Positions 8,489 to 17,559 are shown, counted from the stretch's first letter. The stretch is DNA of 64,000 nt from G965195345 sp965277625 (GCA_965277625.1 OZ255827.1:496001-560000); one strand, 5' to 3'. Numbers and translations are program-made. Notes: generated by a model from the sequence alone, not told the origin.

Positions 8489-9643
8489 ATGTCAAACTAT
8501 TTATTCTCATCTGAGTCTGTCTCAGAGGGGCATCCAGACAAAATTGCTGACCAAATTTCAGATACGATTTTAGATGCCATTATCGAGCAAGACAGTCATG
8601 CGCGCGTGGCTTGTGAAACATTGGTCAAATCAAATTTGATTATTATTGCGGGTGAATTGACTGCAAATCACCTGCTGACTCAAAAAGACATTGAATCATT
8701 GGTGCGTCAAACAGTGGCTGATATTGGCTATGATTGTGAAGCCTTAGTCTTTAATGCCAAAACCTGCGCTATTAATAATTTAATGAACAAGCAATCGGCA
8801 GACATCGCACAAGGCGTTGATCGAGAAGACAATTCTATGGGCGCTGGCGATCAAGGTTTTGTGTTCGGCTATGCATGCAATGAAACCGCTGAGTTTATGC
8901 CTGCACCCATCAGTTATGCCCATCGCTTGATGCGTAAACAAGCTCAATTACGCAAAAACAAAACAATCCCTTGGTTAAGACCTGATGCTAAAAGCCAAGT
9001 CACTTTCCACTACGAGCATGGCAAGCCTGTGTCGGTAAAAACAGTGGTGTTATCCACCCAGCACGACCCTGATATCTCGGATGATACGATTGAAGAAACG
9101 GTACGAGAAGCGATTATTAAAGCCGTCATTCCAGCAGAACTATTAACGGAACAGACCACATACCTCATTAATCCGACTGGCCGTTTTGTCGAAGGCGGGC
9201 CTGTCAGTGATTGTGGTCTAACGGGCAGAAAAATCATTGTGGACACTTACGGAGGAACGGCTCGTCATGGTGGGGGCGCATTTTCTGGAAAAGACCCGAC
9301 CAAAGTCGATCGTTCAGCAGCCTATATGGCTCGATACGCTGCAAAAAACGTGGTGGCTTCAGGATTGGCAGAGCAATGTGAGATTCAGATCGCTTATGCG
9401 ATTGGCAGAGTTGACCCTGTTTCCATTTTCATCAATACCCATGAGACAGGAACGCTCAGCGATGAGCGCATCACCCAAATTGTAGAAAAAAACATCGATT
9501 TCAGTCCCAAAGGCATCATTGATCATCTGGATTTACTTCGCCCTATTTACCAGCAGACTGCGGCCTATGGACACTTTGGTCGGTCTGACTTGGACCTACC
9601 GTGGGAGAAAACTGATTTGATAGAAACCTTTCAAAATGGTTGA
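8489..9643 (+). CDS. metK: S-adenosylmethionine synthetase
   Basis: 384-residue methionine adenosyltransferase making S-adenosylmethionine from ATP and methionine in the cytoplasm. The N-terminal SVSEGHPDKIADQISD motif, the signature hexapeptide GAGDQG (near 120) and the P-loop-like GGGAFSGKDPTKVDRSAAY (near 262-280) are all intact, and the length equals that of the E. coli enzyme (384). It stands alone in its orientation, followed after 282 bp by hfq. The start ATG lacks an evident ribosome-binding site. Its product is the methyl donor needed by HsdM and the substrate of SpeD-type decarboxylases, both encoded further along this window. Confidence 0.97.
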   Translation: MSNYLFSSESVSEGHPDKIADQISDTILDAIIEQDSHARVACETLVKSNLIIIAGELTANHLLTQKDIESLVRQTVADIGYDCEALVFNAKTCAINNLMNKQSADIAQGVDREDNSMGAGDQGFVFGYACNETAEFMPAPISYAHRLMRKQAQLRKNKTIPWLRPDAKSQVTFHYEHGKPVSVKTVVLSTQHDPDISDDTIEETVREAIIKAVIPAELLTEQTTYLINPTGRFVEGGPVSDCGLTGRKIIVDTYGGTARHGGGAFSGKDPTKVDRSAAYMARYAAKNVVASGLAEQCEIQIAYAIGRVDPVSIFINTHETGTLSDERITQIVEKNIDFSPKGIIDHLDLLRPIYQQTAAYGHFGRSDLDLPWEKTDLIETFQNG

Positions 9644-9795
9644 ATTAGAAAATAGCGCCTAATGTCATTCGTCTATGGTTTAGGGGTTCTTGTCTAAAGT
9701 TTCGTATTACCGATTTAACAATAGACGCACAGTAAGAAACAAGGATGGCTGAGTTCAAAGTGCTTTTGAAATATATCGCTTGGAAAAGTCTGGGT

Positions 9796-9801
9796 TATAA
9801 T
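9796..9801 (+). promoter_or_regulatory. -10 box candidate upstream of hfq
   Basis: TATAAT at 9796-9801, about 125 bp upstream of hfq. The nearest TTGAAA (9766-9771) is 24 bp away, too far for a standard sigma-70 pair, so this is only a weak call. The rest of the 282-bp gap 9644-9925 shows nothing recognisable, and miaA, the usual upstream neighbour of hfq, is absent. Confidence 0.3.
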
Positions 9802-9925
9802 ACTAATCAGACAGCAGAAAAGTGATCCAGCGGTGTAGAGGAAAGCCATTTTTGTTGAAAAAAAACATCTTGACTTACTCTGTATTGTTAGTTATCCTTC
9901 CTAACTTAATAAATCATTCAATATT

Positions 9926-10153
9926 ATGACGAACAGTACTTTACAAAATGACTATTTAGACCGTTTAAAGATTGAAAAAATTCCCGTTTCAATCTATCTA
10001 ATAAATGGCATCAAACTCCAAGGATGTATTACGAATTTTGACGATATTTCTATTGCTTTAGACAATACAGTTGTTCAATTGGTATTTAAGCACGCTGTTT
10101 CCTCGATTGTGCCCAATCATACCCCGAATACTTTTGGTAGAAGCGCTACTTAG
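9926..10153 (+). CDS. hfq: RNA chaperone Hfq
   Basis: 75-residue Sm-like protein that forms hexameric rings and pairs small RNAs with mRNAs. Sm1 (PVSIYLINGIKLQG) and Sm2 (FKHAVSSIVP) are both clear; the distal-face Tyr of SIYL and the proximal Gln8/Lys31 equivalents are kept. Two differences from E. coli Hfq stand out: the rim arginine patch (RRER in E. coli) reads KIEK here, and the C-terminal tail is very short. Both should weaken rim-dependent annealing, although this is inference. The TAG stop overlaps the GTG start of hflX by one base, indicating translational coupling. Confidence 0.93.
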   Translation: MTNSTLQNDYLDRLKIEKIPVSIYLINGIKLQGCITNFDDISIALDNTVVQLVFKHAVSSIVPNHTPNTFGRSAT

Positions 10154-11460
10154 TGTCGGAATTATTTGGTCGCTTAAAACAACAGAGCTCTACTGAAAAA
10201 GCGGTCTTAGTGCACGTCAATCTGCCTCTGGCGATTGCGCAAAAATCCACTGAACAAGAATTATCAGAATTGAGTGCCACGGCAGGTGCTGATGCATGTG
10301 AACATTTGGTTTTTCAACGAACTCAAATAGAGCCAAAATATTTCATTGGCAAAGGACAAGTTGATGTCATCCGCCAAGCTTTGCAATTTCATAAAGCAGA
10401 GTGTGTCATCTTTAACCACGCCTTATCGCCGTCTCAAGAACGCAATTTGAGTCAAGACCTCAATTGTAAAATCATTGATCGCGTCCGTTTGATTTTAGAT
10501 ATTTTTGCCCTACGTGCCCGCACCCACGAAGGGAAATTACAAGTGGAACTGGCTCAGCTACAGCATATGTCAACAAGACTTATCGGTGGTTGGACGCATT
10601 TGGAGAGACAAAAAGGGGGCATTGGTTTACGTGGTCCGGGTGAGACTCAGTTAGAAAGTGATAGACGCATTATTCATCAGCGGATTAAGCAGATCAATCA
10701 ACGCATTAAAAAAATCCAGAGTCAACGCGATTTGGGCAGAAATTCAAGAAAACGTAAAAACATCCCCACTGTGGTCATGGTCGGTTACACCAATGCTGGC
10801 AAATCCACCTTATTCAATCAGCTGACCGACGCTGAAGTTCATTCTGCAGATCAACTTTTTGCCACCTTAGATACCACCTTGCGTAAACTTAAAATTGACG
10901 GTGTTGGTGAATGTATTCTGGCGGACAGTGTTGGATTCATCCGACGCCTACCTCATGAACTCATTGCGGCATTTCGGGCCACCTTGGAAGAAGTCTGCGA
11001 GGCAGATTTGGTGTTGCATGTGATTGATGCTAGTGATCCCGATAAAACTTCTAAGGCTGATGCAGTTTATCAAGTTTTGGAGGAAATAGACGCAACAGAA
11101 GTGCCTATGCTGGTTGTTTCAAATAAATGTGAATTGACGAATGCCAAAATCGGTACCGTTCGCCACGGCGATCAAATCAAACAGGTGAATATTTCTGCCG
11201 TAGAATCATTAGGGCTGAATGAGTTAAAACAGGCCATTGGCTTCCATCTAAAAGGTCATTATCAAGATATTCGCATTCAATTGAGCGGCAATTATGGAAA
11301 ATTTCGGTCGCAGCTGCACGAACTCGGTGAGGTGCTGAACGAGGACGTTACACAAAATGGCGATATGCTTCTTAGTTTGAGAATCAACCTAAAAGCGTTC
11401 AACGCTTTGAAGCACACTCTGGCGTCATCAGAAATCAAATATCAAGTTGTGAATGCCTAA
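10153..11460 (+). CDS. hflX: Ribosome-associated GTPase HflX
   Basis: 435-residue GTPase that binds the 50S subunit and splits stalled or heat-damaged 70S ribosomes. The N-terminal HflX domain (about 20-190) includes the GxGETQLExDRR signature (GPGETQLESDRR near 161-172). The G domain follows: G1 GYTNAGKS at 211-218, a G3 DSVGF box near 260, and G4 as SNKCE, a change from the usual NKxD. Start is GTG at 10153, sharing the last base of hfq's stop. The hfq-hflX order is conserved in gammaproteobacteria. The downstream 84 bp hold the convergent end of the DUF2066 gene. Confidence 0.95.
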   Translation: MSELFGRLKQQSSTEKAVLVHVNLPLAIAQKSTEQELSELSATAGADACEHLVFQRTQIEPKYFIGKGQVDVIRQALQFHKAECVIFNHALSPSQERNLSQDLNCKIIDRVRLILDIFALRARTHEGKLQVELAQLQHMSTRLIGGWTHLERQKGGIGLRGPGETQLESDRRIIHQRIKQINQRIKKIQSQRDLGRNSRKRKNIPTVVMVGYTNAGKSTLFNQLTDAEVHSADQLFATLDTTLRKLKIDGVGECILADSVGFIRRLPHELIAAFRATLEEVCEADLVLHVIDASDPDKTSKADAVYQVLEEIDATEVPMLVVSNKCELTNAKIGTVRHGDQIKQVNISAVESLGLNELKQAIGFHLKGHYQDIRIQLSGNYGKFRSQLHELGEVLNEDVTQNGDMLLSLRINLKAFNALKHTLASSEIKYQVVNA

Positions 11461-11544
11461 GCAGTTGAACACGACCTGTCGTATTCGACGAAGTGCTTTT
11501 AAGCTTTTACCATAGCTGCAAATTCAAACTCAGTGGTTAAACGT

Positions 11545-12678
11545 TTAAGGCTGAAATTCAGATGCTGTTGCGTTTTTTAAGCGAAAATTAATGACGGACA
11601 CTTGGTCCGAAGGGATGGCTAAGTTTTGTTTTTCGACCACAATGTTTTGCCATTCAAACAACTGACTTAGAAATAGATCATCAAAATATTCTTCACCATT
11701 ACTGCGCGAGATAATCTCATATTTCAAAACACCATTTTCAATTTGAATAAGGAAAGCGGATTTGAGCCAGCGTGAGTTTTGAAGCGCTTTCTCAACGCGC
11801 TTAAAATCTGCTCGATTATAAACATTTTCAATATTAAAATAGATCAGTTGCTGAGAAGTCATAATCTGGCGATCTTTAAGCCACAGACCGTGTCCAATCG
11901 ACTTTGTTAAGCGCTCAATACCTTTAGGAATGGCATCAATATAAAATTGACCCGTCTGTTCTAATGCTCTGTTCAAATTATATTTTCGCCAATTAACACT
12001 CCAGTTAACGTCCTGTTTATTGATGGTGACAATGAGGATGTTTTCGGTTTGGTACGCCTCGCTTAACTTTAAGATTTGGGTATCATTACTGTGCCACAAA
12101 TTATTCAAGTTCATACTCGCTCGCTCTTCAAGCGTGAGTGCAGGCAGAATAAATTGAATGCCCAGGTCGTTGTATGTTCGTTTAAGGGCATTTTGCCAAA
12201 GTTCAGGCAGATTGGCATCTGAATAAGCAGACCGGATCTTGTCTTCATTTTCAGTCACTAACCACAATAAGGTTTGAGGGCGTGGTCGTGGCCAAATGTC
12301 CAGATTTAATTGGGTGATCAAATCGGATATTTTTTTACCACTGAAAACCAAGTTATGTTGTTTGGGATTAACATTTTGAATGATGCTGTACTTGGCCACA
12401 TATTTTTTATCAATGCTTTTTAATTTTTCCCGAATGCGGGCATTAAAAAATAAGTCTTTATTGCCAGTCACTTTAACCAACATTTTGAGCGCGGCGTGTT
12501 CAACCAATGCCTGATCATAAGTCGGATAGGCTTCAACTGAAACAGAGATGGTATTAAATTTGGAGTTGTTAAAGAAATTATTGGCGAATGTGCTTGCTGG
12601 AATAATCCAGCAGAGCAACAAGGTCAGTCGCATACCTTTAACCAATTGATTCAAAATAACGGGCTTTATTATGTGCAT
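11545..12678 (-). CDS. DUF2066 domain secreted protein
   Basis: 377 residues. Hydrophobic N-terminal segment ending in STFANNF (signal peptide, cleavage probably after residue 32), then a domain of the DUF2066 family: early YDQALVEHAALKMLVKVTGN block, WPRPRPQTLLWL near 132-143 and a central ILPALTLEER. DUF2066 proteins are predicted periplasmic or envelope proteins of gammaproteobacteria with unknown function. The gene overlaps the 3' end of coaD by 10 bp, so the two are likely translated from one message. If the start is the second Met (MRLTLLLCW, codon 16) the signal peptide becomes more typical and the overlap disappears. Confidence 0.75.
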   Translation of the reverse strand: MHIIKPVILNQLVKGMRLTLLLCWIIPASTFANNFFNNSKFNTISVSVEAYPTYDQALVEHAALKMLVKVTGNKDLFFNARIREKLKSIDKKYVAKYSIIQNVNPKQHNLVFSGKKISDLITQLNLDIWPRPRPQTLLWLVTENEDKIRSAYSDANLPELWQNALKRTYNDLGIQFILPALTLEERASMNLNNLWHSNDTQILKLSEAYQTENILIVTINKQDVNWSVNWRKYNLNRALEQTGQFYIDAIPKGIERLTKSIGHGLWLKDRQIMTSQQLIYFNIENVYNRADFKRVEKALQNSRWLKSAFLIQIENGVLKYEIISRSNGEEYFDDLFLSQLFEWQNIVVEKQNLAIPSDQVSVINFRLKNATASEFQP

Positions 12679-13160
12679 AAATTCCTTTCACTACAAACGC
12701 TTGAGAGTAAATTGACAACCGGTTGAGCAACAAATGGTGAGATGTCTCCCTTTAATAATGCAATTTCGCGCACCAATGTACTGGATAAAAAACTGTTTTT
12801 CTCTGAAGGTGTCAGAAAAATCGTCTCAATGTTGGGGTCTAAGCAACGGTTCATCGTTGCCAATTGAAATTCGTATTCAAAATCCGATACAGCCCTGAGC
12901 CCACGCATTAAGACCTGTGCTGAGTGTTCGCGTACACAATCGATCAATAGGCCATTAAATCCAATCACTTTTACTCGATCTTCACTTTGGCAGACTTCAC
13001 GGGTCAATCGCAGTCTTTGTTGGTGATTCAGCAATGGTGACTTACCTGGTTGTTCACTCACTGCAACAATGACCTGATCAAACAGACGCAACCCCCTTTG
13101 AATGAGGTCTGTATGACCATTGGTAATCGGATCAAATGTGCCTGGATAAAGTGCAATCAT
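12669..13160 (-). CDS. coaD: Phosphopantetheine adenylyltransferase
   Basis: 163-residue nucleotidyltransferase that makes dephospho-CoA from 4'-phosphopantetheine and ATP, the fourth step of CoA synthesis. The TxGH motif is in GTFDPITNGH at residues 7-16 and the second nucleotide-binding motif SSTLVRE is near 127-133. Length matches the E. coli enzyme (159). It is the first gene of a leftward pair with the DUF2066 gene, overlapping it by 10 bp. Upstream lies a 970-bp gap shared with the rightward rne gene; ATTATA at 13292-13297 (TATAAT on this strand) may be its -10. Confidence 0.94.
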   Translation of the reverse strand: MIALYPGTFDPITNGHTDLIQRGLRLFDQVIVAVSEQPGKSPLLNHQQRLRLTREVCQSEDRVKVIGFNGLLIDCVREHSAQVLMRGLRAVSDFEYEFQLATMNRCLDPNIETIFLTPSEKNSFLSSTLVREIALLKGDISPFVAQPVVNLLSSVCSERNLCT

Positions 13161-14130
13161 GAGAAGTTTAACCTTTGAGAAATGGCGTTCACCTAAAGTA
13201 ACAACAACTACGAACGTCTCAGCTCAATAGGCGTTTGGAAGGTCCAGTACTGTTAAACTGAACAGATCAGACCAAATGAACTCGGTCAATAATTATACAT
13301 TTTTACAGGCGCATTTCCTATATAATAGTAAACAAGGTTGGCTTTATTAAAGTCGAAAAAACGACAATTGTCGCAAATGTGCTTTAAAAATCCGCCGATA
13401 CAGTGCTTTTAGTGCCAAAGATGTGAAAATAGATCGCTAAAGAAAGCGAGTAAGGCATCGTTGCATAGATAAGGTTTAAGATCGTATGATGATCGGGTTT
13501 ATGAGCAGGAAGGCTCGCTACAAGGAAAAAGCTTTAGCAAACCGCTTTAAAAAATAGCAAACCAAAGGCGTAAGAAAAGGTGAACAAACTGAAGAAATAA
13601 GACAAATACAGTTTGATCCCCCCCTTCATCTATGTGTAATGAATAAATACTTCGAGCCAAAAGAGACATGGCCAGATAAGAAGTGAAAAGCCCTGTAGAG
13701 AAGACAGAATGATTGTAAGGAATTGCAAATAACACCTAATATTTCAATGAATTGATGTACATTTTATTAACCCTTTTTAACCTTCAAGACGATGCCACAA
13801 GCGTTTCGTCTTCCTGCTCAGTTGCTTCAAGGCAATTGACTGGTTTGACTGGTTTAATGACCCATCTGAACCCCCACTATTCGCTGAAGCAGACATCAAA
13901 TCTGGGTCGGCTCAACAATATTGGTCATTGCAAAGCGACTTGATGCGCTGCATCTGTCATATTTTGGTAATCACGCTCAAAATCCCCACAAATTCTGTCT
14001 GATTTAGCCTCGTTATGAGCCATTGTTAAAATGGTTTTAACGTTAATTTGTCTCGTTATAACACGGGTCTATACATTGTTTGCCTCAGGTTTAAAGACCA
14101 AAGCGACAAGACCTAACAAGGATAAACAGA
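13161..14130. other. 970-bp gap, probable long rne leader
   Basis: Divergent gap between coaD and rne. I find no credible protein here. TATAAT at 13321-13326 points right and ATTATA at 13292-13297 points left, so both neighbours may be transcribed from this area; the rne message would then carry a leader of up to 800 nt. Two stem-loops lie together at 13786-13812 and 13819-13838. RNase E in enterobacteria autoregulates through a structured 5' UTR, and a similar arrangement is plausible here but is inference. A separate small RNA between 13330 and 13570 is also possible. Confidence 0.5.
13786..13838 (+). promoter_or_regulatory. Two adjacent RNA stem-loops in rne leader
   Basis: AAGACGA (13786-13792) pairs perfectly with TCGTCTT (13806-13812) over a 13-nt loop; CAGTTGC (13819-13825) pairs with GCAATTG (13832-13838) with one G-U pair and a 6-nt loop. 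They lie about 300 nt before rne. Directly after comes a short tandem TTGACTGGT repeat (13836-13853). Confidence 0.4.
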
Positions 14131-15990
14131 ATGAAAAGAATTTTAATCAACGCCCAGCAATCAGACGAACTGAGAGTTGCGCTTTTGCAAGACGATCAGC
14201 TTTTTGATTTAAACATTGAAACCGTCTCACAAAATCGTAAACGCTCAAACATTTACAAAGGCATCATTACTCGAATAGAGCCCAGCTTAGAAGCAGCTTT
14301 TGTTGATTTTGGACAGGACCGTCATGGTTTTTTGCCCTTTAAAGAAGTTTGTGCGCGCTACATTAATCAGCCAAATGATTCGGACAAAAGGCCCAACATT
14401 TCAGAATCGCTTAAATCTGGGCAAGAAATCATCGTACAAGTTGAAAAAGAGGAACGAGGATCGAAGGGCGCTTCTTTAACGACTTACATCAGCCTTGCAG
14501 GCTCGTTGTTGGTGTTAATGCCAACATCATCAGCAAACGAAGGCAAGGTCAGCGGGATTTCACGATCTTTAGATAATGAGCAGCGCAAAGAAATGCGTGA
14601 AGCTTTAGAATCTTTGACCGTACCCGATGGCATGCGCCTGATCATTAGAACTTCTGGTGTCGGACATTCAGTTGACGAGTTACAGTGGAATTTGGACTAT
14701 TTGCTCAAATTATGGAATGTCATTACTGATACAGCCAATGAAAAATCAGCGCCCTTTTTAATTCATCAAGAAGATGGATTAATTCAAAGAACCATTCGGG
14801 ACTATTTACGTACCGATGTTGAAGAAATACTTATAGACGACACAGACACTTATCAAAATGCCCTTGATTTTGTTAATAGGGTTATTCCTTCATTCAGTAA
14901 TAAAATAAAACTCTACAACAAGTCGTTGTCGCTATTCAACCACTTTGACATTGAGACTCAAATTGAAAACGCTTTTTCACGCGTTGTTGCACTACCATCT
15001 GGCGGTGCCATTGTCATTGATTCAACCGAAGCCTTATGCGCCATTGACGTGAACTCAAGCCGCGCAACACAAGGCAAAGACATTGAAGAAACGGCATTAC
15101 AAACAAATTTAGAAGCCGCTGAAGAAGTCGCCCGCCAACTGCGTTTGCGCGACTTGGGTGGGCTGATGGTCATCGACTTTATTGATATGTCGAACGATGG
15201 CAACCGTAAGAAGGTTGAGAGTCGTTTATATGAATGGATTCAATACGATCGCGCACGCGTTAAAATCAGCAACATCTCTCGTTTTGGGTTATTGGAAATG
15301 TCTCGTCAGAGATTAGGTTCTTCGTTGATTGAGGACAATCAATCCAATTGCCCTTACTGTGCTGGCACGGGCATTACCCGAAGCATTGAATCCATCTCTT
15401 TGGCGATCATCAGAGCCTTGGAAGACGCGGCAATTGCCAAAGGCGCAATGCGGCTCTATCTCCAATTGCCTGTTGACGTGGCAACGTTCATGATCAATGA
15501 GAAACGTTCGGAAATTATGCGCATAGAAGAAAGACACCGCATATCCGTCGTTGTTATTCCAAATGAATATCTCGTATCACCAAACTTCACCCTTGAAACT
15601 GTTCAAATTGGTGATAAACGTTTGGGCAAGTATGGTGCCAGTTATACCAATAAAAAGGGGACAAAGCCATCGACGGCAGATGTGCTCGAAATGATGAGCA
15701 AGCCACAAGCAGTGGCTGAAAAGCCAGCTGTTAATTCGGTATCGCCTGATTCACCCGTACCGACGGCTAAGAAACCTGGTTTCTTTGCTCGATTGTTTGG
15801 GCTTGGAGAGCAGAAACCGGAAAAACCTGTTAGAAGAGGCAGAGGTAAAAACAGTAACAACAGACGACATTATTCCAATCGGCGTGGCGTGCGTAATCCA
15901 GTTCGTCGGCAAAACAACCGATCGCGCAATAATAATCAAGCGCGTGGCAATAATTCATCAAACAGACCTAATCCGCAAAAGAAAGACTGA
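14131..15990 (+). CDS. rne: Ribonuclease E, short form
   Basis: 619-residue endoribonuclease of the RNase E/G family; it initiates mRNA decay and processes rRNA and tRNA. The N-terminus MKRILINAQQ...RVALL and ANIY/SNIYKG...TRIEPSLEAAFVDFG match RNase E rather than RNase G. Order: S1 domain about 35-125, 5'-sensor region, catalytic DNase I-like part with both metal aspartates (AIDVNS and VIDFIDM), and the Zn-link CPYCAGTG near 406-413. The scaffold half (1061 residues in E. coli) is reduced to about 100 residues: a short amphipathic KPGFFARLFGLG, probably the membrane anchor, and an Arg/Asn-rich tail. Degradosome docking sites are therefore probably missing or rudimentary. ATG preceded by AAGGA (14119-14123). 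Confidence 0.9.
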   Translation: MKRILINAQQSDELRVALLQDDQLFDLNIETVSQNRKRSNIYKGIITRIEPSLEAAFVDFGQDRHGFLPFKEVCARYINQPNDSDKRPNISESLKSGQEIIVQVEKEERGSKGASLTTYISLAGSLLVLMPTSSANEGKVSGISRSLDNEQRKEMREALESLTVPDGMRLIIRTSGVGHSVDELQWNLDYLLKLWNVITDTANEKSAPFLIHQEDGLIQRTIRDYLRTDVEEILIDDTDTYQNALDFVNRVIPSFSNKIKLYNKSLSLFNHFDIETQIENAFSRVVALPSGGAIVIDSTEALCAIDVNSSRATQGKDIEETALQTNLEAAEEVARQLRLRDLGGLMVIDFIDMSNDGNRKKVESRLYEWIQYDRARVKISNISRFGLLEMSRQRLGSSLIEDNQSNCPYCAGTGITRSIESISLAIIRALEDAAIAKGAMRLYLQLPVDVATFMINEKRSEIMRIEERHRISVVVIPNEYLVSPNFTLETVQIGDKRLGKYGASYTNKKGTKPSTADVLEMMSKPQAVAEKPAVNSVSPDSPVPTAKKPGFFARLFGLGEQKPEKPVRRGRGKNSNNRRHYSNRRGVRNPVRRQNNRSRNNNQARGNNSSNRPNPQKKD

Positions 15991-16008
15991 TTGCCTAGAA
16001 ATTTTAAT

Positions 16009-16054
16009 ACTCGAATGGGCTTGAGTTCTGCATTATTGGCGCTTGAGCCCACTC
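16009..16054 (+). terminator. Possible rne terminator stem
   Basis: TGGGCT at 16016-16021 can pair with AGCCCA near 16046-16051, extended by the flanking GAGT/ACTC, about 25 bp after rne. The loop is long and the T-run is poor, so this is a weak terminator candidate. The rest of the 261-bp gap to infA holds the infA promoter. Confidence 0.3.
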
Positions 16055-16215
16055 AATTCAGTCATTGTTTTAGGCCATTGAATTCGAAATGACGCCAGTT
16101 TATTTAATTTAAGTGCTTTTGCCTGAGTGCCGTTAGATGCTGTGCCCCGAGAGAAGCGTTCAAGCTGTTCTACGTGATTGATCAAAGACAACCACAGAAT
16201 AAGGCTGTCACAGAG

Positions 16216-16244
16216 TATAATACGGCGAAATTGTAATCTTGAGG
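16216..16244 (+). promoter_or_regulatory. infA promoter -10 and RBS
   Basis: TATAAT at 16216-16221 and GAGG at 16241-16244, the latter 7 nt before the infA ATG. No strong -35 was seen. The short leader fits a strongly expressed housekeeping gene. Confidence 0.5.
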
Positions 16245-16251
16245 AAAATTT

Positions 16252-16467
16252 ATGGCTAAAGATGTTATTGAAATGGAAGGGAAGGTCATCGAAACTTTAC
16301 CCAACGCCGCTTTTAGAGTGGAGCTGGAAAATGGGCATATTTTAAATACCCATATTTCTGGCAAAATCCGCAAACACTACATTCGCATCTTAAACGGTGA
16401 TCAAGTCATTGTAGAAATCAGCCCTTACGATTTGACCAAAGGTCGAATTGTTTATCGCAACAAATAA
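16252..16467 (+). CDS. infA: Translation initiation factor IF-1
   Basis: 71-residue OB-fold protein that binds the 30S A site during initiation and stimulates IF-2 and IF-3. The sequence is highly typical: IEMEGKVIETLPNAAFRVEL early, then HISGKIRKHYIRIL, and the ending DLTKGRIVYRNK. Quoted pieces cover residues 5-24, 36-49 and 58-71. It is a single gene with a good Shine-Dalgarno site (GAGG at 16241). A 7-bp hairpin just downstream (16517-16536) sits between it and the convergent asparaginase-like gene and may terminate both. Confidence 0.97.
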   Translation: MAKDVIEMEGKVIETLPNAAFRVELENGHILNTHISGKIRKHYIRILNGDQVIVEISPYDLTKGRIVYRNK

Positions 16468-16516
16468 TTAACTATTTTATAGTTCTTTAATTCTTCGGCT
16501 TATTTGGTCGTTGATT

Positions 16517-16536
16517 CTAAGAGTATTGCCTCTTAG
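16517..16536. terminator. Hairpin between convergent infA and asparaginase-like gene
   Basis: CTAAGAG - TATTGC - CTCTTAG, a perfect 7-bp stem with a 6-nt loop. It overlaps the stop codon of the leftward gene (16533-16535) and lies 50 bp after infA. There is no strong T-run on either side, so termination efficiency is uncertain. Confidence 0.4.
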
Positions 16537-17018
16537 AGCGATTGAAATCGTCCAATCGTTCGGTTTTTCTGCACCTTGTCTGCGGGCCAGTATTGACCGT
16601 GCATGGTGATGTAAACACCTTGCTTCAAGGTTTGGACCAATGCGATGGCCATTCCAAGATTAAATTCTGCATCGCTATGACTCAATGCCCAAGGGCGCAT
16701 CGCACCAGTAAAAACAACGGTTTTTTGACAGGCGTCTAAGTTGCTCGCGTTTTGCTGCATGGTGTCGGTGCCATGAATCACCACAATATTTTGATGCGGA
16801 CTATTGAGTATGGCATTATTGAGCTGCTCGCGATCGTTGTCATCAAAATCCAAACTGTCTTTTAGCAATAGAATCTCTGCTTCATAAGGCACGGTCAGAT
16901 TGACTTGTTCGATAATTTGATCCAAATGCGACTGTTTGAAAGCGAGTAATCCCTTGATAGGATCATAGTCCTTATCAAAAGTCCCGCCCGTTACGATGAT
17001 GTGTATTTTTGAAGTCAT
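16533..17018 (-). CDS. Short asparaginase-domain protein
   Basis: 161 residues corresponding to only the N-terminal domain of L-asparaginases. Both threonine motifs are present: TGGTFDK near residues 10-16 and IHGTDTMQ near 81-88; the C-terminal domain of the usual 330-residue enzyme is lacking. Similar one-domain proteins exist as a separate family, so this is probably a natural small form rather than a broken gene; activity is unproven. It is the last gene of a leftward series (mutY-yggX-oxidoreductase-yggS-DUF924-this), 1 bp after the DUF924 gene, suggesting cotranscription. Confidence 0.75.
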   Translation of the reverse strand: MTSKIHIIVTGGTFDKDYDPIKGLLAFKQSHLDQIIEQVNLTVPYEAEILLLKDSLDFDDNDREQLNNAILNSPHQNIVVIHGTDTMQQNASNLDACQKTVVFTGAMRPWALSHSDAEFNLGMAIALVQTLKQGVYITMHGQYWPADKVQKNRTIGRFQSL

Positions 17019-17019
17019 C

Positions 17020-17559
17020 TTATCCTAAAAAAGCGTCATCCGATGCTAAATATTGCGTTTCTTCTGGGGTGTTTTTCCGCCCAAGAATGGCGTTTCTGTG
17101 TGGGAATCTGCCAAACTTCTCGATGAGGTTTTTATGGTGATGGGCAAAATGCGCGCTTTGCTGTAAATCAAAGGATTCAAATAATTCAATGCAGGTGTTT
17201 TGATCGTCGATGTTTTCGCTGTGCATGAACGGCATAAACAAAAAACCGACCTGATCAATCGGCAGTTTTTGCTGAAACTGATTGGCTATGGCATGCTTGG
17301 CCACAGCAACGGCCATTTGTTCAGTCTGGAAACTCTTGGGGTCACCGCGGAACATGTTGAGTGGAAACTGATCCAATACGATACACAATGCCAAACAGCC
17401 TTCGGGGGTGTTTTGCCAAGACTGTAGCTCGCCATTAGCGCCTTTTTGCCAAAGCGCCTCAAAGCGTTCTCTGATCGTATCATCGATCTGAGTTGACCGC
17501 CCAAACCAGTAGTCTGACATGGGTTTTGTGAACCAAAATTCCAAGACTTCTTTAATCAT
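17020..17559 (-). CDS. DUF924 family protein
   Basis: 179-residue soluble, alpha-helical protein of the DUF924 family. Typical blocks are LEFWF near the start, then YWFGRS...D..I...F, then LALCIVLDQFPLNMFRGD (near 56-73) and FLFMPFMHSEN (near 106-116). The fold resembles a tetratricopeptide-like bundle; the biochemical role is not known. It overlaps the end of yggS by 4 bp (ATGA-type junction) and is followed after 1 bp by the asparaginase-domain gene, so all three are likely translated together. Confidence 0.82.
   Translation of the reverse strand: MIKEVLEFWFTKPMSDYWFGRSTQIDDTIRERFEALWQKGANGELQSWQNTPEGCLALCIVLDQFPLNMFRGDPKSFQTEQMAVAVAKHAIANQFQQKLPIDQVGFLFMPFMHSENIDDQNTCIELFESFDLQQSAHFAHHHKNLIEKFGRFPHRNAILGRKNTPEETQYLASDDAFLG

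Noticed and set aside
13752..13943. 63-codon open frame in the rne leader
   Set aside because: It overlaps two RNA stem-loops, has low-complexity Ser/Thr composition and no ribosome-binding site.
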